The position numbers and the translations under genes are program-made. A stretch of DNA of 22,134 nucleotides from Promethearchaeota archaeon (GTDB lineage Archaea; Asgardarchaeota; Lokiarchaeia; Sigynarchaeales; SOKP01), in the NCBI GenBank assembly GCA_014730295.1, contig WJIN01000437.1, positions 1-22,134 on the forward strand, read 5' to 3'. Positions 1 to 7,689 of this stretch are shown in pieces; the stretch's first letter is position 1, and each line of letters opens with the position of its first letter. A model generated the notes under the pieces. That model did not search any database and was not told the origin of the DNA. It was given only the letters and a program-made list of their open reading frames with translations.

Positions 1-2
1 AT

Positions 3-116
3 GTAAGCTTTAGCTATGAAACGGGGATTATCCAATTAAAATCTGAAACAAGTTTCTTTTCCAAAATTGGATACCATATTCTAAAAAAGATAAAACCTCA
101 AGAGATATTGATTTAG
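3..116 (+). CDS. 3' end of a gene cut by the window edge, function unknown
   Basis: Reading frame 3 is open from the first complete codon to a TAG at 114-116 and gives a 37-residue basic, mixed-hydrophobicity C-terminal tail ending KKIKPQEILI. The other two forward frames are closed by stops within the first few codons. The composition looks like a normal cytoplasmic protein tail, and the stop lies 39 bp before the prenyltransferase start on the same strand, so it may be the preceding gene of that run. The piece is too short to assign a family. That it is coding at all is an inference from frame and composition. Confidence 0.4.
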   Translation, partial: VSFSYETGIIQLKSETSFFSKIGYHILKKIKPQEILI

Positions 117-155
117 CAATAAAGTTTAATTTTAATAATTTTTTTTAGAATCTAT

Positions 156-1109
156 ATGTTAAATCAGATACGAAATATTTTACATTTAATCAGAGTAAGG
201 CAATATTATAAAAATGTTTTAGTTTTTGTTGGATTGTTTTTTAGTGTTAATCTTTTTACATTTAGCTATTGGTACTTGTTAATTATTGGATTTATTTTAC
301 TATGTCTTACTTCTTCCATCAATTATATTGTAAATGATATCTTGGATATTGAAAGTGATAAAAAACATCCTGAAAAGCTCAAGAAAAAACCTCTTGCATC
401 AAATGAATTATCTATTTCTTTTGCGATTAGCTTACTGGGTTTAATTATTATCACAATTGTGATTTGCTTAATCGTTATCGTTCCCAATATTACTTTTGCT
501 ATTTTACTATTGTTAATTATTATCACGGGGCAACTTTATAATCATGTATTCAAAAAATTTGAATTTATAGATATTTTAACCTTGTCGACGGGATATTTAT
601 GGAGGGCATTAGCGGGGTGTGTTTTAATCAATCAATACATCTCTGCGTGGTTATTTCTTTCTATATTTGAAGTTGCATTATTTTTGGTGATTGCCAAAAG
701 GAAAGGAGATTTAATGATTTTAGGTAAGAAGGAAGATGCAATTAAACATAAGAAAGTGTATAATCAATATTCAATAAAATTGCTTGATCAATTTCATGTT
801 ATTACGGCAGGCTCTATTTTTATGACCTATAGTCTATATTTAATCTTCAAATTTGACTTATTCTCTCCCGATCAATTCAATCCCAATGAATACCTAACCA
901 TCCTCACAATACCCATTTTATTATTTATCTTAATGCGATATATGTATTTGACATCAGCAGAGCCAGAAATCGCCAGAAACACAGAAAAAGCAATCACAGA
1001 TACACAAATAGTAATCGCGGGACTAATTTTAGGTGCCGTGTTGTTTTATTCGTTTTATTTCAGTCAAATTATCGACATTATTAACTTAATCTTTAATTTT
1101 AATCTATAA
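156..1109 (+). CDS. UbiA-family prenyltransferase, phosphoribosyl-polyprenol synthase-like
   Basis: Integral-membrane prenyltransferase of 317 residues, a usual UbiA length, with about eight or nine hydrophobic segments. The first Asp-rich motif is N60-D61-x2-D64-x3-D68, which binds the Mg-diphosphate of the prenyl or phosphoribosyl donor. The second conserved block is around D137 (FIDILTLSTGYLWRALAG) and is followed by AKRKGDL at 178-184. The N-terminal RVRQYYKNVLVF (13-24), the NDxxDxxxD form and the AKR(K)xxL loop resemble decaprenyl-phosphate 5-phosphoribosyltransferases (mycobacterial Rv3806c type) more than the archaeal lipid enzyme DGGGP synthase. It may therefore move phosphoribose from PRPP onto a polyprenyl phosphate; that substrate is inferred from family resemblance. 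It heads a same-strand run with a PHP phosphoesterase 35 bp downstream, which could act on the phosphorylated product. ATG start after a T-rich leader; no clear Shine-Dalgarno. Confidence 0.85.
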   Translation: MLNQIRNILHLIRVRQYYKNVLVFVGLFFSVNLFTFSYWYLLIIGFILLCLTSSINYIVNDILDIESDKKHPEKLKKKPLASNELSISFAISLLGLIIITIVICLIVIVPNITFAILLLLIIITGQLYNHVFKKFEFIDILTLSTGYLWRALAGCVLINQYISAWLFLSIFEVALFLVIAKRKGDLMILGKKEDAIKHKKVYNQYSIKLLDQFHVITAGSIFMTYSLYLIFKFDLFSPDQFNPNEYLTILTIPILLFILMRYMYLTSAEPEIARNTEKAITDTQIVIAGLILGAVLFYSFYFSQIIDIINLIFNFNL

Positions 1110-1144
1110 AAAAATCAAAAATATTTTTAAAAGAGACGTATATC

Positions 1145-1831
1145 GTGAACAAACTTCGATTAGATCTCCATGTACACACCATTTATTCCGGAGATTCTCT
1201 AATTAAAATTCCAAATCTGATAAAGTATGTAAAAAAGAAAAAATTAGATGGTATGGCAATTTGTGACCATAATACACTCAAAGGTTACAAGAAACTGAAA
1301 GATAAGGCTGAGAAACATGATTTTATCTTAATTCCCGGAATGGAAATTGAAACTCATATTGGTGAGGTGATCGGTCTTTTCCTTGAAGATGAAGTTAGCT
1401 GTGAGAATAACAATTTCTTTCATATCATAAATCAAATAAGAGATTATGGGGGCTTAGTCATTATTCCCCACCCGTTTGATTTCTTAAGACGAAATCATCT
1501 TAAAACACATCTTATCAACGATAAAATTATTAAAAAATATATTGACGGAGTAGAAATTATGAATTCAAGGATCATGTTTCAAAACTGCATCAGAAAGGCA
1601 ATGGTTTTTAAAACTAAATATAATCTTTTTGAAACCGCTGGGTCTGACGCACATCACTATAAGGAAATTGGAAATGGATACACTCTCATCCAAACTCCTC
1701 AAATTACTTCTCTTGAAATGATTAAACAGGCTCTGCTTTCCAAACAATCAATAAGCATGGGCTGCAAATCTTCACCGTTTTATCATTTAATCACAATAAT
1801 CAATAAATTAAAAATCCGAGAATACTTTTAA
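1145..1831 (+). CDS. PHP-domain metal-dependent phosphoesterase
   Basis: 228-residue stand-alone PHP domain, the metal-binding barrel named after polymerase and histidinol phosphatase. Metal-ligand motifs appear in the expected order: H9-x-H11 near the N terminus (LDLHVHTIYSGDS), D41-H42 (ICDHNTLKGY), E67 (PGMEIET), H109 (IPHPFD), E137 (GVEIMNS) and D168-x-H170 (AGSDAHH). All usual metal ligands are present, so it should be active. PHP proteins of this size hydrolyse phosphate monoesters or short oligonucleotide/cAMP-type substrates; the substrate here cannot be read from sequence. The start is GTG, chosen because the HxH strand begins only eight residues later, as is usual. It sits 35 bp after the prenyltransferase and 6 bp before the DUF362 gene, so co-transcription is likely. 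Confidence 0.85.
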   Translation: MNKLRLDLHVHTIYSGDSLIKIPNLIKYVKKKKLDGMAICDHNTLKGYKKLKDKAEKHDFILIPGMEIETHIGEVIGLFLEDEVSCENNNFFHIINQIRDYGGLVIIPHPFDFLRRNHLKTHLINDKIIKKYIDGVEIMNSRIMFQNCIRKAMVFKTKYNLFETAGSDAHHYKEIGNGYTLIQTPQITSLEMIKQALLSKQSISMGCKSSPFYHLITIINKLKIREYF

Positions 1832-1837
1832 CCAAAT

Positions 1838-3022
1838 ATGAGCTCGTCGAAAAATCCCAGAGTATATATCATAAAAACGACTCCGGAAAGAGTGCTAGAA
1901 GATTATGCACGACTCATGGATATGACAGATTATCAACAGCATTACCCACGAGATCAGAAAGCAATAATTAAATTGAATTTGAGTTGGTCTAAATTCTTTC
2001 CTGCTTGCAGTAGCCCCCCTTGGCAAGTCGAAGGCGTAATAAAAAAGATGATAGAAGATGGCTATCAACCAGAAAAGATTTTCACGGCAGAGAATCGCAC
2101 GGTGGTCACAAATATAGCAAAAGGTCTCAAAGGAAATAAATGGGGCCCTATAATTAATAAATATGGTGTCTGGTTTGTTCCATTAACTCGAGTACCTTTT
2201 GTTCCCTATGAATCGCTTCGATCAAAATTTCTTAAATTTAAGGATAAAAAATTGCATGTACTCGATTCAGAGATATTTCCTGAAGGTTTTAAAATCCCCG
2301 AATTCTATCTGGGAAAACCAATCATTCATTTACCCACTATGAAAACACATGGACACACAGGAGCAAAAGGCGGATCTTTAAAACACACAGAAGAGGAAGA
2401 ATTAAAGAACGGAGGAATCACATGCTGTATGAAAAATGCCTTTGGGGGCCTTTTAACAAAAAGAAGACATTTTAGCCATCAATTTATGTCAGAAGTCCTT
2501 GTAGATTTACTAATTATCCAAAAACAGATACATCCGGAAATTATGGGAATTGTGGATGGGACGGTATGTGGGGATGGCGCGGGACCACGCACTATGATTC
2601 CCCGAATTAAAAATTATCTTATTGCGGGTTATGATCAGGTCGCTGTAGACACGGTTGTGGCCAAAATGCTTGGCTTTGAACCTATGAAATTACCCGCCAT
2701 TAAATTAGCACATGATGAAGGTCTTGGGTGCGGTGATTTTGACCAGCTAGAGATTATAGGTGAAGATATTTCAAATGTAAATTGGAATTTTACAGTGAAA
2801 CGCAGTATGGTTATTTGGGGAGATCAAATGGTGCGTAAGGGATCTTTAAGTTTCTTAGAACCACTGCTACATAGTAAGTTGTTTATGACATTACCCATTC
2901 TCGGAAGTCTGATATACCATGACATGCTTTGGTATCCGACTATTGGGAAGAAGAGAATCAAACAATTTGAGGAAACTAAATGGGGAAAACTCTTCCAAGA
3001 TTATCCCGTTGATTCTAAATAA
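1838..3022 (+). CDS. DUF362 family protein
   Basis: 394 residues matching DUF362. Recognisable blocks are KLNLSW (45-50, the usual KPN-like strand), HLPTMKTHGHTG (164-175), CCMKNAFGG (196-204), GIVDGTVCGDGAGP (237-250) and DQVAVDTVVAKMLGF (266-280). The family's biochemical role is poorly known. Some members carry ferredoxin-type clusters, but this one has no CxxCxxCxxxCP motif and only scattered cysteines (C57, C196, C197, C244, C298). The C-terminal 90 residues beyond the core include two hydrophobic stretches near 335-365 that may associate with the membrane. It starts 6 bp after the PHP gene, which argues for translational coupling and a shared pathway with the PHP enzyme and prenyltransferase. 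It ends 20 bp from the converging permease gene. Confidence 0.8.
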   Translation: MSSSKNPRVYIIKTTPERVLEDYARLMDMTDYQQHYPRDQKAIIKLNLSWSKFFPACSSPPWQVEGVIKKMIEDGYQPEKIFTAENRTVVTNIAKGLKGNKWGPIINKYGVWFVPLTRVPFVPYESLRSKFLKFKDKKLHVLDSEIFPEGFKIPEFYLGKPIIHLPTMKTHGHTGAKGGSLKHTEEEELKNGGITCCMKNAFGGLLTKRRHFSHQFMSEVLVDLLIIQKQIHPEIMGIVDGTVCGDGAGPRTMIPRIKNYLIAGYDQVAVDTVVAKMLGFEPMKLPAIKLAHDEGLGCGDFDQLEIIGEDISNVNWNFTVKRSMVIWGDQMVRKGSLSFLEPLLHSKLFMTLPILGSLIYHDMLWYPTIGKKRIKQFEETKWGKLFQDYPVDSK

Positions 3023-3033
3023 AAAAAAAGAAA
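3021..3033 (-). terminator. T-rich terminator after the permease gene
   Basis: Read on the minus strand, the permease stop is followed within about 10 nt by TTTCTTTTTTTTT. T-rich runs without a required hairpin are the usual archaeal transcription stop. It lies in the 20-bp gap between two converging genes, so it serves the minus-strand gene. Confidence 0.45.
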
Positions 3034-3042
3034 GGGTGATAT

Positions 3043-4443
3043 TTAGATAACTTCTAAGGTTTCTTCGGGTATTTTACTGCATTTTTCTTCCAAATCAATG
3101 CCCTTTTTAGCTAACCATTTTTTCCTTACGAAATAATAGATTATAGCAACTATGTATAACACTGCCACTATCGCGACTATATACCATTTAACTCCGATAA
3201 TCGCTAAAATTGATAAGGAACTATAAGCAACGTTAAAAATCACCAGTATCACGAGATAAGGTCTCTTAATTTTAAATTTTGACTTTTCTAATAATTCAGG
3301 ATACTTTTTTCCGAGAAGATATGGAATAAAAGCTAGAATTAGGGATGGGACAGAAATAGTGAGAGCATTTAAATATTGAAGATCTTCATAACCCGGTTGA
3401 AATATCAGTAAGATAAGGGCGCTCAAACAGAAAAAGGAAACAGACCAATGTGGTGTCCCAAACTTTTTATTCACATCCGAAAGAATGGAAGGAAGCATCC
3501 TATCTCTCGCTGCAGAAAAAAGATCGCGCGAATAAGCTAGAATTACGGCATGTATTGTTGATGCGATGGCTATTAAAATTAGTATGTTTAGAAATATTAA
3601 AAATCCCCCTTGTATCCCTATTTGGGTAAAAACATTTATTATTGTTTTATTATCACCGGTACTCAATTCTGTATAATTAAAAACACCTGTAAACACGATT
3701 GATACCAAGATATAAAGAATTAACACCATTATAAGACTAATGAATATACCTAAAGGGATATTCCGTTTCGGATTTTTCACTTCTCCACCGATTTCAATAA
3801 TCGCTGTGAAACCCGCGTAACTAAAACTCAATATGACCGCACCAAGAAAAATACCTAAAAATCCCTGCGGAAAAAGACCTTGATCACCAATACCTGCAAG
3901 ATTCTCAAATGAAATATTAGGTAATCCGAATATTATAAACAAAACTAATATGAGTAAATCTCCAAAAATCGCCAGAACTATTTGTACCCATCCTGCAATT
4001 TTAACTCCGAGTATATTTATCGCATAGAATATTAGAAGAATGATAATTGCCGCGATATATGTGATACCCGAGAAAAATCCTTCTAAATAAATTCCAAATC
4101 CCATGGATATAAACGCTAATGATCCGATGATATGAATCATTAGGGATGTTAACACCAGAAACGCGATAAATGGGCTTAATAGACGGGATGTATATACCCA
4201 CGCCCCACCGCTTACTGGAAAGGCAGAAACAATGTAATAAATGATTATGGCACTCACAACGTTTGGAATCCCAGCAATTATAAAAGCTAACCACAATGCG
4301 GGCCCCGTTTCTGCGGCGGCTGTTCCCGTCTGTAGTAAAATTCCAGCCCCAACAATATAGCCAAATAGGAAAAAGATTACCGAACCTAATCCGAGCTCTC
4401 TACGTAATTTTCCTTGTTCTTTTTCTTTGTGTTTTTCTACCAT
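3043..4443 (-). CDS. APC-superfamily amino acid permease
   Basis: 466-residue polytopic membrane protein with about 12 hydrophobic segments, the APC (amino acid-polyamine-organocation) layout. TM1 carries the broken-helix substrate motif GAGI (32-35, within FGYIVGAGILLQTG). The loop FPVSGGAWVYTSRLLSP (75-91) and the block SYAGFTAIIEIGGEVKNPKRNIPLGI, in about TM6 and the following loop, are typical of APC transporters. The C-terminal ~35 residues are charged and probably cytoplasmic. It should take up amino acids by proton or cation coupling, or exchange them; the substrate is not readable. ATG start is clear: the few residues before TM1 are strongly basic, as expected for a cytoplasmic N terminus. 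It stands alone, converging with the DUF362 gene. Confidence 0.88.
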   Translation of the reverse strand: MVEKHKEKEQGKLRRELGLGSVIFFLFGYIVGAGILLQTGTAAAETGPALWLAFIIAGIPNVVSAIIIYYIVSAFPVSGGAWVYTSRLLSPFIAFLVLTSLMIHIIGSLAFISMGFGIYLEGFFSGITYIAAIIILLIFYAINILGVKIAGWVQIVLAIFGDLLILVLFIIFGLPNISFENLAGIGDQGLFPQGFLGIFLGAVILSFSYAGFTAIIEIGGEVKNPKRNIPLGIFISLIMVLILYILVSIVFTGVFNYTELSTGDNKTIINVFTQIGIQGGFLIFLNILILIAIASTIHAVILAYSRDLFSAARDRMLPSILSDVNKKFGTPHWSVSFFCLSALILLIFQPGYEDLQYLNALTISVPSLILAFIPYLLGKKYPELLEKSKFKIKRPYLVILVIFNVAYSSLSILAIIGVKWYIVAIVAVLYIVAIIYYFVRKKWLAKKGIDLEEKCSKIPEETLEVI

Positions 4444-4624
4444 TATACTTCAGTCATTAAGAAATTGTATTATTTCATCTTCCTTTTTATGGTATAAAAT
4501 CTTTTCTAATTATCCTTTATTATTCCACAAAGTCATCTTCTACTTTGAAAAAAGCTTCTTTCAGAGATTTAGAAGAAATTTTTGTAGCAATTTTAAAAAG
4601 AGCTATATTATAAATACAAATTTT

Positions 4625-5494
4625 TCATTCTGGATATTGTTTAAGCACTTGCTCTTGGTTGATTATATCAAATGCTCTATCAATGCTTATTTTACAATGT
4701 AATAAATCAATAATTAGGCTCTTTAAGAGGTCTATGTTGCGATTTAGAAAAGAAATTTCATTCAATTCTTGTACCAATTGTTTTTTAAGTGTTTTATCTG
4801 ACTTTTTCAATTCAAAAAATTTTTGATAAGTGTCTCTATCAACTTTTACTCCTTTTCTAAGAGCTAAAATTAATGCTGATGCCTCATGTTTAGACAAGCT
4901 CTTAAAAATTTTATGAAATTTAAATTTTGAAGATTTTAATTCATTTATCAAATAGATTCTAATATTATCTTTTTTTTGAAATATTTGATAAATATTAGTG
5001 ATGAATTCGAGGATAAAGGGATATGAAACACCTCTCCCGATTTTAAATATTAATTTAATTTCATTCCTACTCTCTTCTTCAATATTAGCAATACATTTTC
5101 TTATGTCCGTCAGCAGGTCTTCTTTAGTAAAAAATGTTTTTGAATAAAAATACATACCATCTAAGAAGACTATCATTCCAATTGTTTCACCGGGATCTAT
5201 TGAAAAAAGCAGTTTTGAGTATTCTTTGAATCCACATTGATAAATTTTGAGAAAATTAAAAAGATATTTTTCAAAATTTTCTTCTTCTTTATAGGGGACG
5301 AAATTGACCTTTCTTTCGTTGTAATTATTAATATTAAAGACTTCCTTTAAGGTTGTAAGAACTAAGGCATCAATATTGGGAATTCTTTGTCCTATGTTTA
5401 GAACTGTAAAAGGAATTCGCAGTCTTTTCAATTCCTTATTTAATTTAAAGAAAAATTTCGAGTTATTTGTTAATATAAATACTTTTTTTCTCAA
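4625..5494 (-). CDS. RuvC/RNase H-fold predicted nuclease
   Basis: 289-residue protein. A unique N-terminal Rossmann-like segment (1-60) precedes an RNase H-fold core from about 94. The core opens with a strand ending in D100-P101-G102 (LLFSIDPGETIGMIVFLDG), the RuvC-like DPG motif that holds the first catalytic Asp. Later come IGRG (152-155), YLINELKSS (E185, a candidate second acidic residue) and SKHEASALILALRKG (203-213), equivalent to the RuvC helix normally carrying D-x2-D, here H-E-A-S. The match is to archaeal RuvC-like proteins of unknown substrate. The last acidic position is altered, so nuclease activity is uncertain. The start is TTG: no in-frame ATG or GTG lies upstream before low-complexity sequence, and the first beta-strand (KKVFILTN) begins at residue 3. 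It is divergent from a RecA-type ATPase, suggesting a joint DNA-repair role. Confidence 0.6.
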   Translation of the reverse strand: MRKKVFILTNNSKFFFKLNKELKRLRIPFTVLNIGQRIPNIDALVLTTLKEVFNINNYNERKVNFVPYKEEENFEKYLFNFLKIYQCGFKEYSKLLFSIDPGETIGMIVFLDGMYFYSKTFFTKEDLLTDIRKCIANIEEESRNEIKLIFKIGRGVSYPFILEFITNIYQIFQKKDNIRIYLINELKSSKFKFHKIFKSLSKHEASALILALRKGVKVDRDTYQKFFELKKSDKTLKKQLVQELNEISFLNRNIDLLKSLIIDLLHCKISIDRAFDIINQEQVLKQYPE

Positions 5495-5668
5495 ATCATG
5501 TATAGAAATGTAATAAAAATTAAAAATTTTTGAGAAAAAATCTTAATCTCGAAATAAGGTTTCCAAAAAACAACAAACGTGAAATATGAAATATACTAAA
5601 GATTAATAATTTTTAAAAATAAGTTTATAATCATAATCGTAAAAACAATCTTAATTATTCAGTTGAAT

Positions 5669-6385
5669 ATGGCCTATTCATCACAAAATGAGTTTTACGA
5701 AATATTTCGGAAATATCAACCAAAAAAGGGGTTCTATTCTATCTATGGGAATTTTGGTGTGGGAAAAACAATTCTCGCTTTGCAAATGTCACTTTTTTCC
5801 ATTTTGAGAGATAATGACGTAATTTATTTGTATAGCAAACCTATTTTTCCTTATAAGGAACTTTTTAGGATCAAAAAATCACTTGAGATTCAAGATAAAA
5901 CGATTTTAAGTTCACACTTTAATTTAGTACTCATTAATAACTTCTCTCAACTGTACACAACGATATTAAATTTAGAATTTATATTTCTCCCTAAAAAAAA
6001 GGAGGGTTCAAATCCAAGGCAGATAATTATTGACTCTTTAACAGATTTATATCGTTTAGAACTTAATAGTAAAGATATTGAAAGAAATGTGCGACTTAAT
6101 TACCAATTAAATCAAATATTAGGGACATTGGTATATTTAAAACAAGAATACAATCTTGATATTTTAATAATTAATGAATCAAGCAAAAAAACTGAGATAG
6201 GCGAGATTAAGGAAATTCAAGCAGGGGGAAATGTAATGCAATATTGGGTCAGAAGTGCTATTAAAATAGAACGGACAAACGTTTTAAATAAGAGAAAGAT
6301 AGTTATTGAAATTGCTGATGAGAAACCGATATATTTTTTTCTGAATTTAACGAAAGGTGGGTTTCAATTAACCTCACACACTTAA
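5669..6385 (+). CDS. RecA-superfamily ATPase, RadB/KaiC-like, core only
   Basis: A single RecA-like ATPase core of 238 residues from the ATG at 5669. An in-frame TTG two codons earlier is possible but less likely. The Walker A motif GNFGVGKT is at 27-34 and the Walker B strand IIID at 119-122, followed by SLTDLYR. Near the C terminus GGNVMQYWVRSAIKIER (186-202) resembles the RadA/RadB L2-to-last-strand region. The N-terminal helix-hairpin-helix of RadA and the RadA polymerisation motif are missing, so this is a small paralog like RadB rather than the main recombinase. Such proteins usually assist the recombinase or bind DNA. A TTTATAAT at 5625-5632 is a fair promoter candidate. It is divergent from the RuvC-fold gene, and its last 12 bp overlap the converging RCK fragment. 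Confidence 0.72.
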   Translation: MAYSSQNEFYEIFRKYQPKKGFYSIYGNFGVGKTILALQMSLFSILRDNDVIYLYSKPIFPYKELFRIKKSLEIQDKTILSSHFNLVLINNFSQLYTTILNLEFIFLPKKKEGSNPRQIIIDSLTDLYRLELNSKDIERNVRLNYQLNQILGTLVYLKQEYNLDILIINESSKKTEIGEIKEIQAGGNVMQYWVRSAIKIERTNVLNKRKIVIEIADEKPIYFFLNLTKGGFQLTSHT

Positions 6386-6568
6386 CAATATTTCCCTCTT
6401 CATTGTCTCTAGAGTAAATTTAGAAGAGCTTATCACTTCTGTATTGAAAGGCTGTTCCATTAACACTTCAGCAACCTCATCGAGAAACATACGGGTAATA
6501 ATTTTGCAATTTTTATTCAAATCTCGAATCCTTTTTGTGATAAGAATAGATTGAGTCGTATCATCCAA
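6374..6568 (-). pseudogene. Fragment of an RCK/TrkA-N (K+ channel regulatory) domain
   Basis: The minus strand encodes 64 residues reading LDDTTQSILITKRIRDLN, then KIITRMFLDEVAEVL and EVISSSKFTLETMKREIL. This follows the second half of an RCK/TrkA-N domain as in MthK or TrkA: D-D-S/T then helix, IRIIAR strand, E..E.L, and VISPS followed by a helix. The first half, with the GxGxxG dinucleotide motif, is absent. The same frame meets a TAG at 6575-6577, there is no ATG before residue 27 and the apparent start is TTG. The 88 bp up to the fructose-bisphosphatase gene show no continuation in other frames. It is best read as the decayed end of a potassium channel or transporter gene. Translation as a small protein cannot be excluded. 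Confidence 0.5.
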
Positions 6569-6656
6569 AGTATTCTACACTTTATTCTTTTCTATACTAA
6601 AATATTTTGAATTAAGATGAATTATTACTATTATATTCGAGAGAGATGTATGATTA

Positions 6657-7670
6657 ATGAAAAAGTCTGTTGTAAACAAGAAAAATCAAGAGGGTCTTAA
6701 ATTATCGAAATATTTACAAAAAAATGTTCCAAAATATTTTCCCAGAAGAGGGGAATTGATAGAATTAATCGAAACAATCGCAGAAGCCACCATCCCGATA
6801 CGAGGATTATTAGAACGTGGAATTACATCGCGAGAAATTAATTACAGGATGCATATAACTGAGAGTCAAGAAATCGCAGAAAATATATATGAAGAAGAAC
6901 AAATCCATGAGGATGTTTTAACACATTCTATTATTATGAAAGCAATTCAGGAAGCAGATGTAGAATATGCATACATCGCGAGCGAAGAGGCTGAACCTGT
7001 GTTAGGCAATGGAAAATTCGGTATTACAATTGATCCTGTTGACGGATCATCTAATGTTGCTGTTAATAGAACAGTAGGAACTATTGTTGGGATTTATGAT
7101 GAGCAAGAAGGAATAATTTGTGCCTTTTATGTATTATATGGGATATTTACTAACTTAATATTGTCAATTAACGGAAAAGTCGCTGAATTTATCTTAGATA
7201 CAACTCCTTATTCAATGACATTTTATCATTTTATTTTTTTAGAAGAAATTGAAATGCCTAATCCAAAGGAGGGTGGTATACGCTGTTTAGGAGGGGATCC
7301 GAATGATTGGCCGGAAAAATGTCAGAAATACAAACAGAAATTAATTCGAAAGAATTTTAAAGATAGATATTCTGGTTCTTTTGTTGGAGACTTTCACGCC
7401 GTAATTAAATACGGTGGGATTTATGCTTATTTTCCTTCACCCAAACCAAAACTCCGTCTTTATTATGAATGGCTTCCTCTAGCATTTATTTGTAAATCCC
7501 TCGGAGGAGAATTTTTAATTATTGGAGATGAACAAGATCTTGACAAAGTCGAGAAAATTGAAAAAGTGTCGACTTTAACTAAGGAAAATGTTGAAGAGAT
7601 CCACTCAAGTATATGTGGTGGACTTATTGGAAGCAAATATGCCGTATTACTTTACAATCAAATAGAATAG
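6657..7670 (+). CDS. fbp: Fructose-1,6-bisphosphatase, class I
   Basis: 337 residues, the length of class I FBPases (EC 3.1.3.11), which remove the 1-phosphate of fructose 1,6-bisphosphate in gluconeogenesis. Class I signatures: ASEE with metal ligands E110/E111; IDPVDGSSN (125-133) with D126 and D129; a GTI strand (141-143); YVLYG (158-162); RYSGSFVGDFH (237-247) in place of the usual RYxGSMVADVH; GGIYAY (253-258); and KLRLYYEWLPLAF (265-277), matching KLRLLYECNPMA with the metal ligand at E271. All metal and phosphate contacts are kept. Most archaea use the bifunctional class V aldolase/phosphatase instead, so a class I enzyme is notable. Trm1 starts 19 bp downstream on the same strand. Confidence 0.85.
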   Translation: MKKSVVNKKNQEGLKLSKYLQKNVPKYFPRRGELIELIETIAEATIPIRGLLERGITSREINYRMHITESQEIAENIYEEEQIHEDVLTHSIIMKAIQEADVEYAYIASEEAEPVLGNGKFGITIDPVDGSSNVAVNRTVGTIVGIYDEQEGIICAFYVLYGIFTNLILSINGKVAEFILDTTPYSMTFYHFIFLEEIEMPNPKEGGIRCLGGDPNDWPEKCQKYKQKLIRKNFKDRYSGSFVGDFHAVIKYGGIYAYFPSPKPKLRLYYEWLPLAFICKSLGGEFLIIGDEQDLDKVEKIEKVSTLTKENVEEIHSSICGGLIGSKYAVLLYNQIE

Positions 7671-7689
7671 ATATAGTTTATTTTTAGAG

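Noticed and set aside
156..1109. Assignment of the UbiA protein as archaeal DGGGP synthase (lipid biosynthesis)
   Set aside because: The N-terminal RxRQxxKN and the AKRKxxL loop fit phosphoribosyl-polyprenol synthases better; kept only as an alternative.
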